Assembly (NCBI GenBank): GCA_963839815.1 | Contig: CAWIWF010000006.1 | Span: forward strand, 496,001-560,000 | From: JACVRM01 sp963839815 | GTDB lineage: Bacteria; Actinomycetota; Thermoleophilia; Gaiellales; Gaiellaceae | Length of the DNA: 64,000 nucleotides | Direction of reading: 5' to 3' | In this document: positions 8,355 through 16,496 of the stretch, in pieces | Position numbering within the stretch: position 1 is the stretch's first letter | Layout: each line of letters starts with the position of its first letter | Made by a program: the position numbers and the translations under genes | Notes under the pieces: model-generated | Told to the model about the DNA's origin: nothing | The model's database searches: none | The model's input: the letters and a program-made list of their open reading frames with translations, nothing else

Positions 8355-9563
8355 GTGGCCGAGCGTCACTCAGTCGACGTGCTCGTGGTCGGGAGCGGCG
8401 CCTCCGGGCTCGCCGCTGCCGTCTCGGCGGTGCGTGCCGGTGCCCGGGTCGCCCTGACGACCAAAGGCTCGTTGCAGTCGTGCAACTCCGCAAAGGCGCA
8501 GGGTGGCATCCAGGCCGCCTTCGGCCCCGACGACTCGCCGGAGATCCACGCGGAGGACGTCTGGCGCTCGTCGCACGAGACCGCAGAGCGCTCGCTCGTC
8601 GAGGTGCTGACCTCGGAGGCTCCCGGCGCGATCCACTGGCTCGAGGAGCTGGGCGTCGAGTTCACGCGGCAGAACGGCGGCTACCGGCTGGCCCGCTGCG
8701 GCGGCGCCACCCGCAAGCGCCTGCTCCAGGTCGGCGACCGCACCGGCCACGCGATCACGACGGCGCTGCGCGAGGCCGTCGAGGCCTCCGACGCGAAGCT
8801 CTTTCCCAACCACCCGCTCGCCTCGCTCGAGCCGGCGGAGAGCGGCTGGCTCGCCACGTGCCTCACGAAGGCGGGCGACAACGTCGAGTTCGCGGCCGGG
8901 GCGGTCGTGCTCGCCGCCGGCGGCCGCTGCTACCGCGAGGCCGAGGAGCGCGGCGAGCTCTCCACGAACCATCCTGGCGCGACCGGCGAGGTAACTCGGA
9001 TCGCGCTCGAGCTCGGCGCCGAAGGGCGCGACCTGGACGCGCTCCAGTACCACCCGAACGGCGGCGCCTGGCCCGCGAACCTGCAGGGCTACTCGATCCC
9101 CGAGACCACCCGCGCCTACGGCGCCGTGCTGCTCAACGCCGACCACGAGGAGTTCACCGACTCGCTCGGCCCGCGCGACGAGGTCTCGCAGGCGATCGTC
9201 GACGAAGTCGCCGCCGGCCGCGGGGTCGAGACGCCCGACGGTCGCCCGGCGGTCTACCTCGACACGACGCGCATCGCCGAGGAGGACGCCGCCGTCTCGC
9301 TGCCCTACATGCTCCGGCGCTACCGTGCCGCCGGCATCGACCCGCTGCAGGAGCCGATCCTCACCTACCCCGTCCTCCACTACCAGAACGGCGGCCTCAT
9401 GATCGACGAGCAGGCCAAGACGACGCTCGACGGCCTCTACGCCTGCGGCGAGATCGCGGGCGGCACGCACGGGCGCAACCGCATGATGGGCAACTCGCTG
9501 CTCGAGTGCACCGTCTTCGGGCGGCGCGCCGGAGCCGCAGCCGCCGAGGCGGTGAAGGCATGA
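8355..9563 (+). CDS. FAD-dependent oxidoreductase of the fumarate reductase / L-aspartate oxidase family
   Basis: 402 residues. The FAD-binding motif VLVVGSGASGLAAAVSAVRAG opens the protein. SAKAQGGIQAAFG, LDALQYHPNGG, RDEVSQAI and the C-terminal ACGEIAGGTHGRNRMMGNSL are family signatures, including the Arg expected to act as proton donor. It is shorter than SdhA/FrdA (about 570-600) and NadB (about 530) because the C-terminal helical domain is absent. Family members move electrons between a dicarboxylate (succinate/fumarate) or aspartate and FAD. The next gene is the alpha half of a fumarase-type hydratase, start overlapping by four bases. In this cluster it may act on sulfonated analogues, which is inference only. 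Confidence 0.85.
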   Translation: MAERHSVDVLVVGSGASGLAAAVSAVRAGARVALTTKGSLQSCNSAKAQGGIQAAFGPDDSPEIHAEDVWRSSHETAERSLVEVLTSEAPGAIHWLEELGVEFTRQNGGYRLARCGGATRKRLLQVGDRTGHAITTALREAVEASDAKLFPNHPLASLEPAESGWLATCLTKAGDNVEFAAGAVVLAAGGRCYREAEERGELSTNHPGATGEVTRIALELGAEGRDLDALQYHPNGGAWPANLQGYSIPETTRAYGAVLLNADHEEFTDSLGPRDEVSQAIVDEVAAGRGVETPDGRPAVYLDTTRIAEEDAAVSLPYMLRRYRAAGIDPLQEPILTYPVLHYQNGGLMIDEQAKTTLDGLYACGEIAGGTHGRNRMMGNSLLECTVFGRRAGAAAAEAVKA

Positions 9564-10459
9564 CGGTCCTGACCGGCACCGACCTGCAGCAGGCGGTGGA
9601 GGACGCGGCCGCGCACCTGTACGTCTGGGCGCTGAAGGACATCCCGCAGGACCTGCGCGACGCGCTCGCGGACGCCGCCAGGCGCGAGACCTCGGTGCCC
9701 GGCCAGCGCGTGCTCTCGACGATCCTCAAGAACGTCCAGGTCGCCGACTCGCAGGCCAACCTCGTCTGCCAGGACACCGGCATCGCCGTCTACACCTGTC
9801 GCGTCGGCGAAGGCTTCCCGCTGCACCCGGCACGGATCTACGAGGCGCTCCGCGACGGCACCGCGCGCGCGACGCTCGAGCATCCGCTGCGCTCGAACGC
9901 CGTCCACACGATCACGCGCGAGAACACCGGCCCGAACATCGGCCACCGGCTGCCGATCGTGCACTGGGAGTTCATCCCGGACTGGGACGGGCTGGACGTC
10001 AAGTGCGTGCCCAAGGGCTCCGGCTCCGAGAACATGAGCTTCCTGAAGATGTGTGTCCCCGCCGACGGCGTGAAGGGGATCAAGCAGTTCGTGCTCGAGT
10101 CGATCGTGGACGCCGGCGGCAAGCCGTGCCCGCCCGGGATCGTCGGCGTCGGCATCGGCGGCTCGGCCGACTACGCCATGTACCTCGCCAAGGAGGCGAT
10201 CGCACGGCCGGTGGGCACCCGCAACTCCGACCCGATCGTCGCCCAGCTCGAGCAGGAGCTCTTCGAGCTGCTGAACGAGACCGGCATCGGGCCGATGGGC
10301 CTCGGCGGAGACGTGACCGTGCTCCAGTGCCACATCGAGCACGCGGACACGCACATGACGCTCAACCCGGTCGCCGTCAACTACCAGTGTTGGGCCGCCC
10401 GCAGGGCGTCCGCGCACGTGGCCGCCGACGGCTCTGTCGACTACGACCGGGAAGCGTGA
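9560..10459 (+). CDS. Class I fumarase / L(+)-tartrate dehydratase, alpha subunit
   Basis: 299 residues, the length of a free-standing alpha subunit (TtdA/FumA N-domain). Family cysteines for the [4Fe-4S] cluster are visible in CQDTGIAVY, in SFLKMCVPADG and in KPCPPGIVGVGIGGSAD. GSGSENMSF is also typical. These enzymes eliminate water from 2-hydroxy diacids such as malate or tartrate. The beta half is at 11010-11597, separated by a nucleotidyltransferase-like gene, which is unusual. Because the same operon encodes phosphosulfolactate synthase, sulfolactate (the sulfonate analogue of malate) is a plausible substrate, but ordinary fumarase activity is not excluded. Confidence 0.88.
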   Translation: MTVLTGTDLQQAVEDAAAHLYVWALKDIPQDLRDALADAARRETSVPGQRVLSTILKNVQVADSQANLVCQDTGIAVYTCRVGEGFPLHPARIYEALRDGTARATLEHPLRSNAVHTITRENTGPNIGHRLPIVHWEFIPDWDGLDVKCVPKGSGSENMSFLKMCVPADGVKGIKQFVLESIVDAGGKPCPPGIVGVGIGGSADYAMYLAKEAIARPVGTRNSDPIVAQLEQELFELLNETGIGPMGLGGDVTVLQCHIEHADTHMTLNPVAVNYQCWAARRASAHVAADGSVDYDREA

Positions 10460-11010
10460 TGCCGACCGCGACCGCCCTCGACGTCCGCTCGCTGCTCGCC
10501 GGCCTGGCGGCAACCGGGGTCGACCACGTCCTCACGGGCTCGGTCGCCGCGACCGCCTACGGCGTGTCGGTCGACCCGAACGACCTCGACGTCGCCCCGT
10601 CGCTCGCCGCGGACAACCTCGTTCGCCTGGCCGGCCTGCTGGGCGGCTGGGAGGCGAGGCCGCACGTCGATCCGGACTGGCCGGAGACCACCGAGGAGGA
10701 CGCGGTCCGCTGGGCGCCCGAGCCGGCCACAGCCGAGAACCTCGACCACCTGTTCGAGACGAGGCTCGGCCGCTTCGACGTCGTCCCGTCGCGCTCCGGA
10801 ACCTACGAGGAGCTCGCCCCGCGCGCCCTGCCGGCACGCCTGGCGGGGCACGAGGTGCTGGTGGCCGCGCCCTGCGACCTGCTGCCCCACCTGCGCCTGA
10901 CCAAGCCGAAGCACCGCGAGCGGGCCCCGCAGCTCGAGCGTCTGTGCGAGCGCAGCCGCCGCGGCGAGCAGCCCGTGCCGTCGCTCCACGCCTACGAGGA
11001 GGCCCGCTGA
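10459..11010 (+). CDS. Nucleotidyltransferase-superfamily protein
   Basis: 183 residues. GVDHVLTGSVAATAYGV followed by DPNDLDVAPSLAADNL matches the GS...DxD core of minimal nucleotidyltransferase (MNT-like) domains seen in stand-alone antitoxin-like and unknown proteins. Start ATG and stop both overlap the neighbours (ATGA at 10459 and at 11010), so it is translated as part of the fumarase operon. No HEPN toxin partner is present. Its role is unknown; it might modify a protein or metabolite of the cluster. The position between the two fumarase subunits is the most notable fact. Confidence 0.75.
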   Translation: MPTATALDVRSLLAGLAATGVDHVLTGSVAATAYGVSVDPNDLDVAPSLAADNLVRLAGLLGGWEARPHVDPDWPETTEEDAVRWAPEPATAENLDHLFETRLGRFDVVPSRSGTYEELAPRALPARLAGHEVLVAAPCDLLPHLRLTKPKHRERAPQLERLCERSRRGEQPVPSLHAYEEAR

Positions 11011-11597
11011 TGGCCACGCACGAGGTCACCTTCCCGATCACCGACGAGCGCGAGATCCTCAAGCTCCGCGCCGGCGACGAGGTGGTCGTCCAGGGCCACA
11101 TCATCGGCATCCGCGACCGGACGCAGATCCGCATCTTCGACCAGGGGGTCGAGCCGCCGATGGACCTCCGCGGCGCCTTCCTGCTGCACACCGCGCCGAA
11201 CGTGCGCAAGGTCGCCGAGGGCCGGTACGAGAAGCTCTGCATCGGCACCACCACCTCGGCCCGGATGGTGCGCTTCACCGAGCCGCTCGGCGCCCAGTAC
11301 GGCGTGCGCGGCATCTGCGGCAAGGGCGGCTTCCCCGACGAGGCGATCGAGCCGATGCAGCGGCTCGGGATGGTCTACTTCGCCATCGTCGGCGGCGCCG
11401 CTGCGCTCGAGACCACCCAGATCGAGGAGATCGAGGAGGTCGCCTGGGAGGAGCTCATGCCCGAGTGCCTCTGGAAGTTCCGCGTCAAGGACTTCGGCCC
11501 GCTCACCGTCGGCATCGACGCCCACGGCGGCTCGCTCTACCGCGACGTCCAGGCCGAGGCCCGCAAGCGACTGGAGGGAATCCTTGCTCGGATCTGA
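11010..11597 (+). CDS. Class I fumarase / L(+)-tartrate dehydratase, beta subunit
   Basis: 195 residues, the usual size of TtdB/FumB-type swivel domains. LRAGDEVVVQGHIIGIRDR, AFLLHTAPNVRK, CIGTTTSARMVRF and GICGKGGF are conserved beta-subunit segments. It should pair with the alpha subunit at 9560-10459 to form the active hydratase. The following comA gene begins at a TTG 14 bases before its end, so translation is likely coupled. Confidence 0.87.
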   Translation: MATHEVTFPITDEREILKLRAGDEVVVQGHIIGIRDRTQIRIFDQGVEPPMDLRGAFLLHTAPNVRKVAEGRYEKLCIGTTTSARMVRFTEPLGAQYGVRGICGKGGFPDEAIEPMQRLGMVYFAIVGGAAALETTQIEEIEEVAWEELMPECLWKFRVKDFGPLTVGIDAHGGSLYRDVQAEARKRLEGILARI

Positions 11598-12369
11598 CGG
11601 CTTTCTCGACCTGCCCGCCCGCGCGCCCAAGCCGCGCGAGCGCGGGCTCACCCACGTGATCGACAAGGGCCTCAACCTGCGCGAGATCGAGGGCCTCTTC
11701 GACACCGCCGGCGACTACGTCGACGTGGTCAAGCTCGGGTGGGGCACGTCGTACGTCACCCGCAACCTCGAGAAGAAGATCGCGCTCTACCGCTCCTTCG
11801 AGACGCCGGTCGTCTGCGGCGGCACCCTCTTCGAGGCCGTCATCGTCCGCGACAAGCTGCCCGAGTACAAGCAGTGGCTCACCGACCACCGCTTCTCGCA
11901 CGTCGAGATCTCGGACGGCGCGGTCGAGATCGAGCGCGAGCGCAAGCTCGAGTTGATCGCCGACCTGGCACGCGATTTCACCGTCCTCTCCGAGGTCGGC
12001 TCCAAGGACTCCGAGACCGTCTTCGCCCCGTACCAGTGGGTGGCCTGGATCAAGGAGGAGCTCGAAGCCGGCGCCTGGAAGGTGATCACCGAGGGCCGCG
12101 AGGGCGGCACCGCCGGCATCTTCCGCTCGGACGGCGAGATGCGCACGGGCCTGCTCGAGGAGATCGTCCACGAGATCCCGCTCGGCGACCTCATCTTCGA
12201 GGCGCCGACGAAGAGCTCGCAGGCCTGGTTCGTCAAGCACTTCGGTCCCGACGTGAACCTCGGCAACATCCCGCCCGACGAGGTCATCCCGCTCGAGACG
12301 CTCCGCCTGGGCCTGCGGGCCGACACGATCAACGAGGTGCTGCTGCGTGGCCAGCCGGCCCCTTCCTGA
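11584..12369 (+). CDS. comA: Phosphosulfolactate synthase
   Basis: 261 residues, typical of the ComA family (TIM barrel). THVIDKGLNLREIEGLF, DVVKLGWGTSYV, VVCGGTLFEAVI, VEISDGAVEIERERKLELI and VLSEVGSK are strongly family-like. ComA adds sulfite to phosphoenolpyruvate, giving (R)-2-phospho-3-sulfolactate. In archaea this leads to coenzyme M, in Bacillus sporulation to sulfolactate. The start is a TTG at 11584 overlapping the fumarase beta gene; an internal start is not needed. The three following genes make APS and sulfite from sulfate, the exact co-substrate supply. No ComB phosphatase is seen in the window. Confidence 0.85.
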   Translation: MLGSDGFLDLPARAPKPRERGLTHVIDKGLNLREIEGLFDTAGDYVDVVKLGWGTSYVTRNLEKKIALYRSFETPVVCGGTLFEAVIVRDKLPEYKQWLTDHRFSHVEISDGAVEIERERKLELIADLARDFTVLSEVGSKDSETVFAPYQWVAWIKEELEAGAWKVITEGREGGTAGIFRSDGEMRTGLLEEIVHEIPLGDLIFEAPTKSSQAWFVKHFGPDVNLGNIPPDEVIPLETLRLGLRADTINEVLLRGQPAPS

Positions 12370-13114
12370 CGACGCCGTGGCACTTGCGGCGCCGGTGGCA
12401 CCACGCGCCGATGTCGAGGCGATGGCCGCGGAGGACATCCTCCGCTGGGCCTACGCCGAGTACGGCGAGCGGCTCGTGCTCACGTGCTCGTGGCAGAAGC
12501 AGTCGTCGGTCCTCGTCCACATGGTCTCGGAGCTGGGGTTGCCGCTCGACGTCGTCGAGCTCGACACGCAGCTCTTCTTCCGCGAGACGTACGAGACCCG
12601 CGACCGCCTGGTCGAGCGCTACGGGCTGCAGCTGATCAGCCCGCCGGTGCTCACCGTCGCCGAGCAGCACCGCCGCGAGGGCCCGAACCTGTGGGAGCGC
12701 GACCCGGACCGCTGCTGTCACATCCGCAAGGTCGAGCCGCTGATCGACGCGCTCCGCCCCTACGACGCCTGGGTGTCGGGCATCCGGCGCGATCAGTCCC
12801 CGAGCCGCGCCTCGACGCCGAAGCTGCAGTGGTCGGAGCGCTACGGCGTCTGGAAGGTGCACCCGCTCGCCGACTGGGACGAGAAGCGGGTCTGGGCCTA
12901 CATCCGGGTCAACGAGATCCCCTACAACCCGCTGCACGAGACCGGGTACCGCTCGATCGGCTGCATCCCCTGCACCCGCCCGACCGCACCCGACGAGGAG
13001 GAGCGCGCAGGCCGCTGGGCCGGCTCCGACAAGCTCGAGTGCGGCATCCACGACGACGCGCCGCTGGTGCAGAACCCGGCGGCCGAGCGACCACGAAAGG
13101 ACACGCCTGCATGA
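12347..13114 (+). CDS. cysH: Phosphoadenylyl/adenylyl-sulfate reductase (likely APS type, 4Fe-4S)
   Basis: 255 residues. It reduces APS (or PAPS) to sulfite. LTCSWQKQSSVLVHM is the nucleotide-binding loop of the family. The CC pair in DRCCHIRKVEPL and the CIPC pair in RSIGCIPCTRP are the four cysteines that hold a [4Fe-4S] cluster, which marks APS-type rather than E. coli PAPS-type enzymes. ECGIH near the C-terminus carries the catalytic Cys. The GTG at 12347 overlaps comA by 23 bases; a GTG at 12377 is a possible alternative start. No sulfite reductase gene follows. Confidence 0.9.
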   Translation: MASRPLPDDAVALAAPVAPRADVEAMAAEDILRWAYAEYGERLVLTCSWQKQSSVLVHMVSELGLPLDVVELDTQLFFRETYETRDRLVERYGLQLISPPVLTVAEQHRREGPNLWERDPDRCCHIRKVEPLIDALRPYDAWVSGIRRDQSPSRASTPKLQWSERYGVWKVHPLADWDEKRVWAYIRVNEIPYNPLHETGYRSIGCIPCTRPTAPDEEERAGRWAGSDKLECGIHDDAPLVQNPAAERPRKDTPA

Positions 13115-13710
13115 GCGAGCACATCTACGCGCACGAGCATCCGGAGTCGGACCGCCGCCGCGACGGCGGCTTCACGCTCTGGTTCACCGGCCTCTCCGGC
13201 GCCGGCAAGTCGACGATCGCGCACCTGGTCGGGCCCGAGCTCGACCGGCGCGGCTGCGTTGTCGAGTACCTGGACGGCGACACCGTGCGCACGCATCTCT
13301 CCAAGGGCCTCGGCTTCTCGAAGGAGGACCGGGACACCAACATCGAGCGGATCGGCTGGGTCGCCTCGCGGCTGACCCGCCAGGGCGGCGCCGTCATCGC
13401 AGCGGCGATCTCGCCGTACGAGGAGACGCGCCGGAAGGCCAGGCAGATGGTGGAGGAGTGGGGCACGTTCGTCGAGGTGCACGTGAAGGCCTCGGTCGAG
13501 GAGTGCGCGCGCCGCGACGTCAAGGGGCTCTACGAGAAGGCGTTCGCCGGCGAGATCACGGGCTTCACGGGCGTGGACGACCCGTACGAGGAGCCTGCCA
13601 GCCCGGAGCTCGTTGTCGACACCGAGCAGCGCGACGCCGAGGAGTCGGCGCAGTTGATCGTCGCCAAGCTCGAGGAGCTCGGGCTCGTGCAGACGGGGGT
13701 GCGGGCATGA
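13111..13710 (+). CDS. cysC: Adenylyl-sulfate kinase
   Basis: 199 residues. It phosphorylates APS to PAPS. The P-loop GLSGAGKST, the DGDTVRTHLSKGLGFSKEDR segment, SPYEETRRKAR and KGLYEKAFAGEI are all in order and the length is normal for stand-alone CysC. GAAAGGA about 10 bases before the ATG serves as ribosome-binding site; the ATG overlaps the cysH stop by four bases. A kinase next to an APS-type reductase means APS can go either to PAPS or directly to sulfite. Confidence 0.92.
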   Translation: MSEHIYAHEHPESDRRRDGGFTLWFTGLSGAGKSTIAHLVGPELDRRGCVVEYLDGDTVRTHLSKGLGFSKEDRDTNIERIGWVASRLTRQGGAVIAAAISPYEETRRKARQMVEEWGTFVEVHVKASVEECARRDVKGLYEKAFAGEITGFTGVDDPYEEPASPELVVDTEQRDAEESAQLIVAKLEELGLVQTGVRA

Positions 13711-14846
13711 CCGTCACGACGACCGAGAAGCTGATCAAGCCGCACGGGGGCGAGCTCGTCGACCGCACCGGCGAGCGGCCGGGCGACCTCGACTCGCTGG
13801 AGACGGTGCCGCTGACCTCGCGCGAGCTCTCCGACCTCGACATGCTCGCTTCGGGCGCGCTGTCGCCGCTCGAGGGATTCATGGCCGAGGACGACTACCG
13901 GCCCGTCGTCGAGGACATGCGCCTCGCGAGCGGCCTGCCGTGGGCGCTGCCGGTCTGCCTCGCCGTCGACGCCGAGCCCTCGGGCGACCGCGTGGCGCTC
14001 GCCGACGAGTCCGGCAAGCCCGTCGCGGTGCTCGAGGTCGAGGGTGTCTACGCCTACGACAGGGATCGCGAGGCGGAGCAGTGCTTCCGCACCACCGATA
14101 CCGACCACCCGGGTGTGGCGCGGCTGTACGACCAGAAGCCGCTCTACCTCGCCGGTCGCGTCTCCGTCTTCGAGCGGGCCGCGCGCCCGTTCCCCGAGCT
14201 CGCGCTCGACCCGGCCGACACGCGCCGCACGTTCGCCGAGCGGGGCTGGAAGCGCGTCGTCGGCTTCCAGACCCGCAACCCGATCCACCGCGCGCACGAG
14301 TACCTGACCAAGGGCGCGCTCGAGACCGTGGACGGGCTGCTGATCCACCCGCTCGTCGGCGACACGAAGCAGGACGACGTGCCCGCTGCCACGCGCGTCG
14401 AGTGCTACCGCGTGCTCGTCGACAACTACTACCCGGCCGACCGCGTCGTCGTCTCGGCGTTCCCGGCCGCCATGCGCTACGCCGGGCCGCGCGAGGCGAT
14501 CTGGCATGCGATCTGCCGCAAGAACTACGGCTGCTCGCACTTCATCGTCGGCCGCGACCACGCCGGGGTCGGCTCCTACTACGGCACCTACGACGCGCAG
14601 CTGATCTTCGACGAGTTCGAGCCGCACGAGCTCGACATCGAGCCGATGTTCTTCGAGCACGCGTTCTGGTGCAAGGCATGCGGGCAGATGGCGACGCCGA
14701 AGACGTGCCCGCACGGCGGCGACGACCACGTGTTCCTGTCCGGCACGAAGGTCCGGGAGATGCTCGCATCGGGCGAGGTGCCGCCGGAGGAGTTCACCCG
14801 CCCCGAGGTCGCCGACGTCCTGATCGAGCACTACGCGGCGAAGTGA
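13707..14846 (+). CDS. sat: Sulfate adenylyltransferase (ATP sulfurylase), monomeric Sat type
   Basis: 379 residues. It activates sulfate with ATP to APS. FQTRNPIHRAHEYL contains the QxRN and HxxH active-site motifs. IHPLVGDTKQDDV and VGRDHAGVG complete the site. A CKAC...CPHG segment near the C-terminus looks like a zinc-binding loop seen in bacterial and archaeal Sat. The start overlaps cysC by four bases. It belongs to the Sat family, not to the CysDN pair. It closes the packed run that starts at 8355. Confidence 0.93.
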   Translation: MTVTTTEKLIKPHGGELVDRTGERPGDLDSLETVPLTSRELSDLDMLASGALSPLEGFMAEDDYRPVVEDMRLASGLPWALPVCLAVDAEPSGDRVALADESGKPVAVLEVEGVYAYDRDREAEQCFRTTDTDHPGVARLYDQKPLYLAGRVSVFERAARPFPELALDPADTRRTFAERGWKRVVGFQTRNPIHRAHEYLTKGALETVDGLLIHPLVGDTKQDDVPAATRVECYRVLVDNYYPADRVVVSAFPAAMRYAGPREAIWHAICRKNYGCSHFIVGRDHAGVGSYYGTYDAQLIFDEFEPHELDIEPMFFEHAFWCKACGQMATPKTCPHGGDDHVFLSGTKVREMLASGEVPPEEFTRPEVADVLIEHYAAK

Positions 14847-14892
14847 GCCCGGGCGCCCCAGCCCGCCGCTTCGTCCGCCCGTCCCTGCCGCG

Positions 14893-15837
14893 ATGACCTG
14901 GGAGCTGTCCCTCGCCGGGCTGCTGATCGGCACCCTGGTCGGCCTGACCGGCATGGGCGGGGGCGCGCTCCTGACGCCGCTGCTGATCCTGCTCTTCGGC
15001 TTCAAGCCCGCGCTCGCCGTCGGAACGGACATCCTCCACGGCGCGATCTTCAAGACGTTCGGCGCCGCCCGGCACCGGCATCTCGGCACCGTCCATGCGC
15101 GGCTGACGTTCTGGATGTTCCTCGGCTCGGCGCCGCTCTCGCTGGCCGGAGTCGAGCTCGCCGACTGGCTCGAGCGCCGCTACGGCGACGACGTCGAGTC
15201 GGCCGGCGCCAAGGTGATCGGGGCTGCGCTCATCCTCGGGGCGCTCGGCCTCGTGGCCAAGTCGTTTCTCCGGCGCGGCGTCCAGGCCGACGATGCGCCC
15301 TTCCTGCTGCAGCGCCGTGACCGGATCGTCGCGGTTCTGCTGGGCGCCTCGGGCGGGTTCATCGTCGGGCTGACCTCGGTCGGCAGCGGGACCTTCTTCG
15401 CGCTGATCATGCTGCTCGTCTTCCCGCTGACGGCGGTGAAGATCGTCGGCACCGACATCTGGCACGCGGCGGCGCTGCTCTGGGTCGCCGGAATCAGTCA
15501 CCTGCTGCACGGCAACGTCGATCTCAGCGCCATGGGCTGGCTCCTGCTCGGGTCGATCCCGGGCATCCTCCTCGGCAGCCATCTCACGGTCCGCGTCCCC
15601 GACCGCTCGCTGCGTCTCGCGCTCGCGACGACGCTGGCGGTCAGCGGCGTCAAGCTGCTCGAGCCGCCGGGGACGGGGCCGCTGATGGTCATCGCGCTGG
15701 CCGGCGGGCTCGTCCTGCTCGTGATCAACCACCTGCGCCGCGACAGCGGTCGCGATCAGTTCGCGATGGGCCCGCCGGAGCGCCCTCCTCAGTCGTCGAG
15801 CGCCGAGCGGAACGCCAGCACGGCCTCGCCTCCGTAG
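14893..15837 (+). CDS. TauE/SafE family sulfite/sulfonate exporter
   Basis: 314 residues with about eight hydrophobic helices arranged as two repeats. LLIGTLVGLTGMGGGALLTP and ASGGFIVGLTSVGSGTFFAL are the paired glycine-rich family motifs. Family members export sulfite, sulfoacetate or related organosulfur anions. It follows sat by 46 bases, so it probably removes excess sulfite or a sulfonate product of the cluster. The last 30 residues are polar and overlap the end of the convergent macro-domain gene by 49 bases. Confidence 0.88.
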   Translation: MTWELSLAGLLIGTLVGLTGMGGGALLTPLLILLFGFKPALAVGTDILHGAIFKTFGAARHRHLGTVHARLTFWMFLGSAPLSLAGVELADWLERRYGDDVESAGAKVIGAALILGALGLVAKSFLRRGVQADDAPFLLQRRDRIVAVLLGASGGFIVGLTSVGSGTFFALIMLLVFPLTAVKIVGTDIWHAAALLWVAGISHLLHGNVDLSAMGWLLLGSIPGILLGSHLTVRVPDRSLRLALATTLAVSGVKLLEPPGTGPLMVIALAGGLVLLVINHLRRDSGRDQFAMGPPERPPQSSSAERNASTASPP

Positions 15838-16280
15838 AGGGCGAGCACCACCCGCTCGAGCGAGCGGGGCTCATGGGCGCGGAGTGCGCGGGCCATCGCG
15901 ACGGCGCACGCGTCGAGCGGGACACCGCCGACCCCGGTGCCGAACGCCGGCAGCGCCAGCGAGCGCACGCCGAGCTCCTCCGCGAGGGCGAGGCAGCTCT
16001 CGGTCGTGTGGGCGATCAGCTCCGGCGTCGTGGTCAGGTCGTGGCCCATGACGGCGCCGTGGATCACGTGTCGCGCGCGCAGCGCGCCGGCGCCGGTTGC
16101 GACGGCCGAGCCCACGTCGATCGGCCCCTGCGCCATGGCCTCCGCCTCGATCTCGGCGCCGCCGGTGCGCTTGATCGCACCGGCCACCCCCGCGCCCATC
16201 CAGAGGGCGCTGTTCGCCGCGTTCGCGATCGCGTCGACGGCGAGCGTCGTGATGTTCACCTCGACGACCTCGATCTCCAC
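15789..16280 (-). CDS. Macro-domain protein (O-acetyl-ADP-ribose deacetylase-like)
   Basis: 163 residues, a single macro domain. VDAIANAANSALWMGAGVAGAIKRTGG is the adenosine/ribose-binding loop and ALPAFGTGVGGVP the phosphate loop. Family members bind or hydrolyse ADP-ribose derivatives. Its 3' end overlaps the TauE gene on the other strand. The gap 16281-16496 upstream is 216 bases and must hold its promoter; I see no other gene there. Confidence 0.88.
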   Translation of the reverse strand: MEIEVVEVNITTLAVDAIANAANSALWMGAGVAGAIKRTGGAEIEAEAMAQGPIDVGSAVATGAGALRARHVIHGAVMGHDLTTTPELIAHTTESCLALAEELGVRSLALPAFGTGVGGVPLDACAVAMARALRAHEPRSLERVVLALYGGEAVLAFRSALDD

Positions 16281-16496
16281 GCCCGCATCATCCCCGAGCG
16301 GCCACGCGCCTCAGATCCGGCACGCTTCCGGCACACCTCCGTACGTCGCGGCCCGGTAGCCTGAGCCGCGGGGAGGAGGAGCGGCGGCCCCCCGGCAGAG
16401 CTGTCCGCCGAGGACCGGTCCGCACGGGACATGGCGCCGGGTTCGTCGTGAGGGGCGCCGCGAGCTGCGTCGCTACGCGGTGAGGCGCGCCTGCCG

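Noticed and set aside
9560..11597. Plain housekeeping fumarase operon
   Set aside because: Not fully excluded, but the split by another gene and coupling to comA and sulfate activation make a dedicated sulfonate role more likely; kept as the alternative explanation.
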